Origin: Glandiceps talaboti
Lineage: Eukaryota > Hemichordata > Enteropneusta > Spengelidae
Assembly: GCF_964340395.1 (NCBI RefSeq)
Contig: NC_135552.1
Span: 18,565,181-18,577,180 of the forward strand
Length of the DNA: 12,000 nt
Reading direction: 5' to 3'
Positions 11,566 through 12,000 of this stretch are shown here, in pieces. A model generated the notes under the pieces. It did no database searches. It was not told the DNA's origin and saw nothing but the letters and a program-made list of their open reading frames with translations. The translations under genes were made by a program, and so were the position numbers. Position 1 is the first letter of the stretch. Each line of letters starts with the position of its first letter.

Positions 11566-11738
11566 TTATAAAATTAATTGGCTGAAAATGACAACATTTA
11601 GTCTAAATGAAATAAACCATTTAATTGTATTGCAACTCCATGCAGACATTCGGGCACCAATGTTTTTCATGGCATCACACATCCGATGAAGGGCGCCTAA
11701 AATATCCTTTGCGGTGTTCATTTGATGTCTGTATTTCA
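11566..11738 (-). CDS. Weak candidate terminal exon or coding remnant
   Basis: After TTTTGCAAG (acceptor-like, AG at 11740-11739) the frame runs 57 codons to TAA at 11568-11566. It includes the helix-like stretch MNTAKDILGALHRMCDAMKN and then ARMSAWSCNTIKWF. The first half has balanced codon use and looks coding; the second half is AT-rich and may be untranslated. GTGAGT at 11769-11764 is a donor-like site just upstream and cannot belong to the same intron. No matching upstream exon is visible inside the window. I recognise no family, and it may instead be part of an interspersed repeat. Confidence 0.2.
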
Positions 11739-11769
11739 CTTGCAAAACGTAGCAAGAAACTGTACTCAC

Positions 11770-12000
11770 TCAATCTTGCTATCTTTAAATTGTTGTATGT
11801 CTAATTTCTTATTGCGTGGTTTAAAGCTGCACGGTATTGAGAAATTCACTGTAGTCGGTGTTATCCCACACAACCAACACAATGATGTCTGAGAAGTTAG
11901 TCAAAACAATGTCTCCACCAAATAAGCACTGTCTGCGAGTTTTACATCGTTACATTGTGTCTGTACCAAATACAATTATCATTGATACATGTTTCACACA
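11770..12000. other. Intergenic DNA at the window edge
   Basis: Contains TTTAAAGCTGCACGGT at 11820-11835 and no open frame of note. Any upstream exon of the minus-strand candidate at 11566-11738 would lie here or beyond the window. Confidence 0.35.

Overview
The window looks like intergenic DNA from an animal nuclear genome. It is AT-rich (G+C judged by eye at about a third), has no dense coding, and carries many long pure microsatellites, palindromic MITE-like elements and tandem repeats. Its one convincing gene has short GT-AG introns. There is no bacterial or viral gene organisation and no rRNA or tRNA gene that I can see. The repeat style and the 88 and 126 bp introns would suit a marine invertebrate such as a mollusc or another lophotrochozoan. 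That is inference from overall character, not from a diagnostic gene.

Layout. At 78-506 there is a repeat-like segment whose ends both carry ACCCTA next to T-rich or A-rich runs, with GGGTCGGTCGG twice inside. At 707-899 a TCTCGCGAG promoter-type motif lies 50 bp before an ATGGCGGAC start that runs into a (CA)n tract. From 900 to 5440 the DNA is mostly featureless, broken by a 126 bp TA tract (2239-2364), a GGTT/TTTG tract (2928-3019), a weak exon-like frame (4019-4194) and a segment bounded by 10-bp direct repeats (4659-4871). At 5446-6053 there is a large inverted-repeat element, one arm of which has been expanded by exactly 25 GACA units.

At 7540-8221, minus strand, I reconstruct a three-exon gene for a small secreted glycoprotein of about 155 residues. 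It has a signal peptide, two cysteines and four N-glycosylation sequons, one of them created at a splice junction, and a candidate AATAAA lies downstream. Its family is unknown to me. As modelled, its last codons and stop lie inside a (GACA)n/(GACT)n microsatellite.

From 8833 to the end the window is again repeat-dominated: a compound (AT)24-(AG)15-(ATAC)19 tract, a second TA tract, a 228 bp palindromic MITE (10330-10557), three 55-56 bp tandem copies (10773-10938), and a GC-rich hairpin next to a (TTTA)n tail that resembles a retroposon 3' end (11344-11432). A second weak exon-like frame lies at 11566-11738 on the minus strand. No group of genes here works as a pathway. The points worth attention are the secreted-protein gene and the way microsatellites have grown inside a MITE arm and a coding tail.
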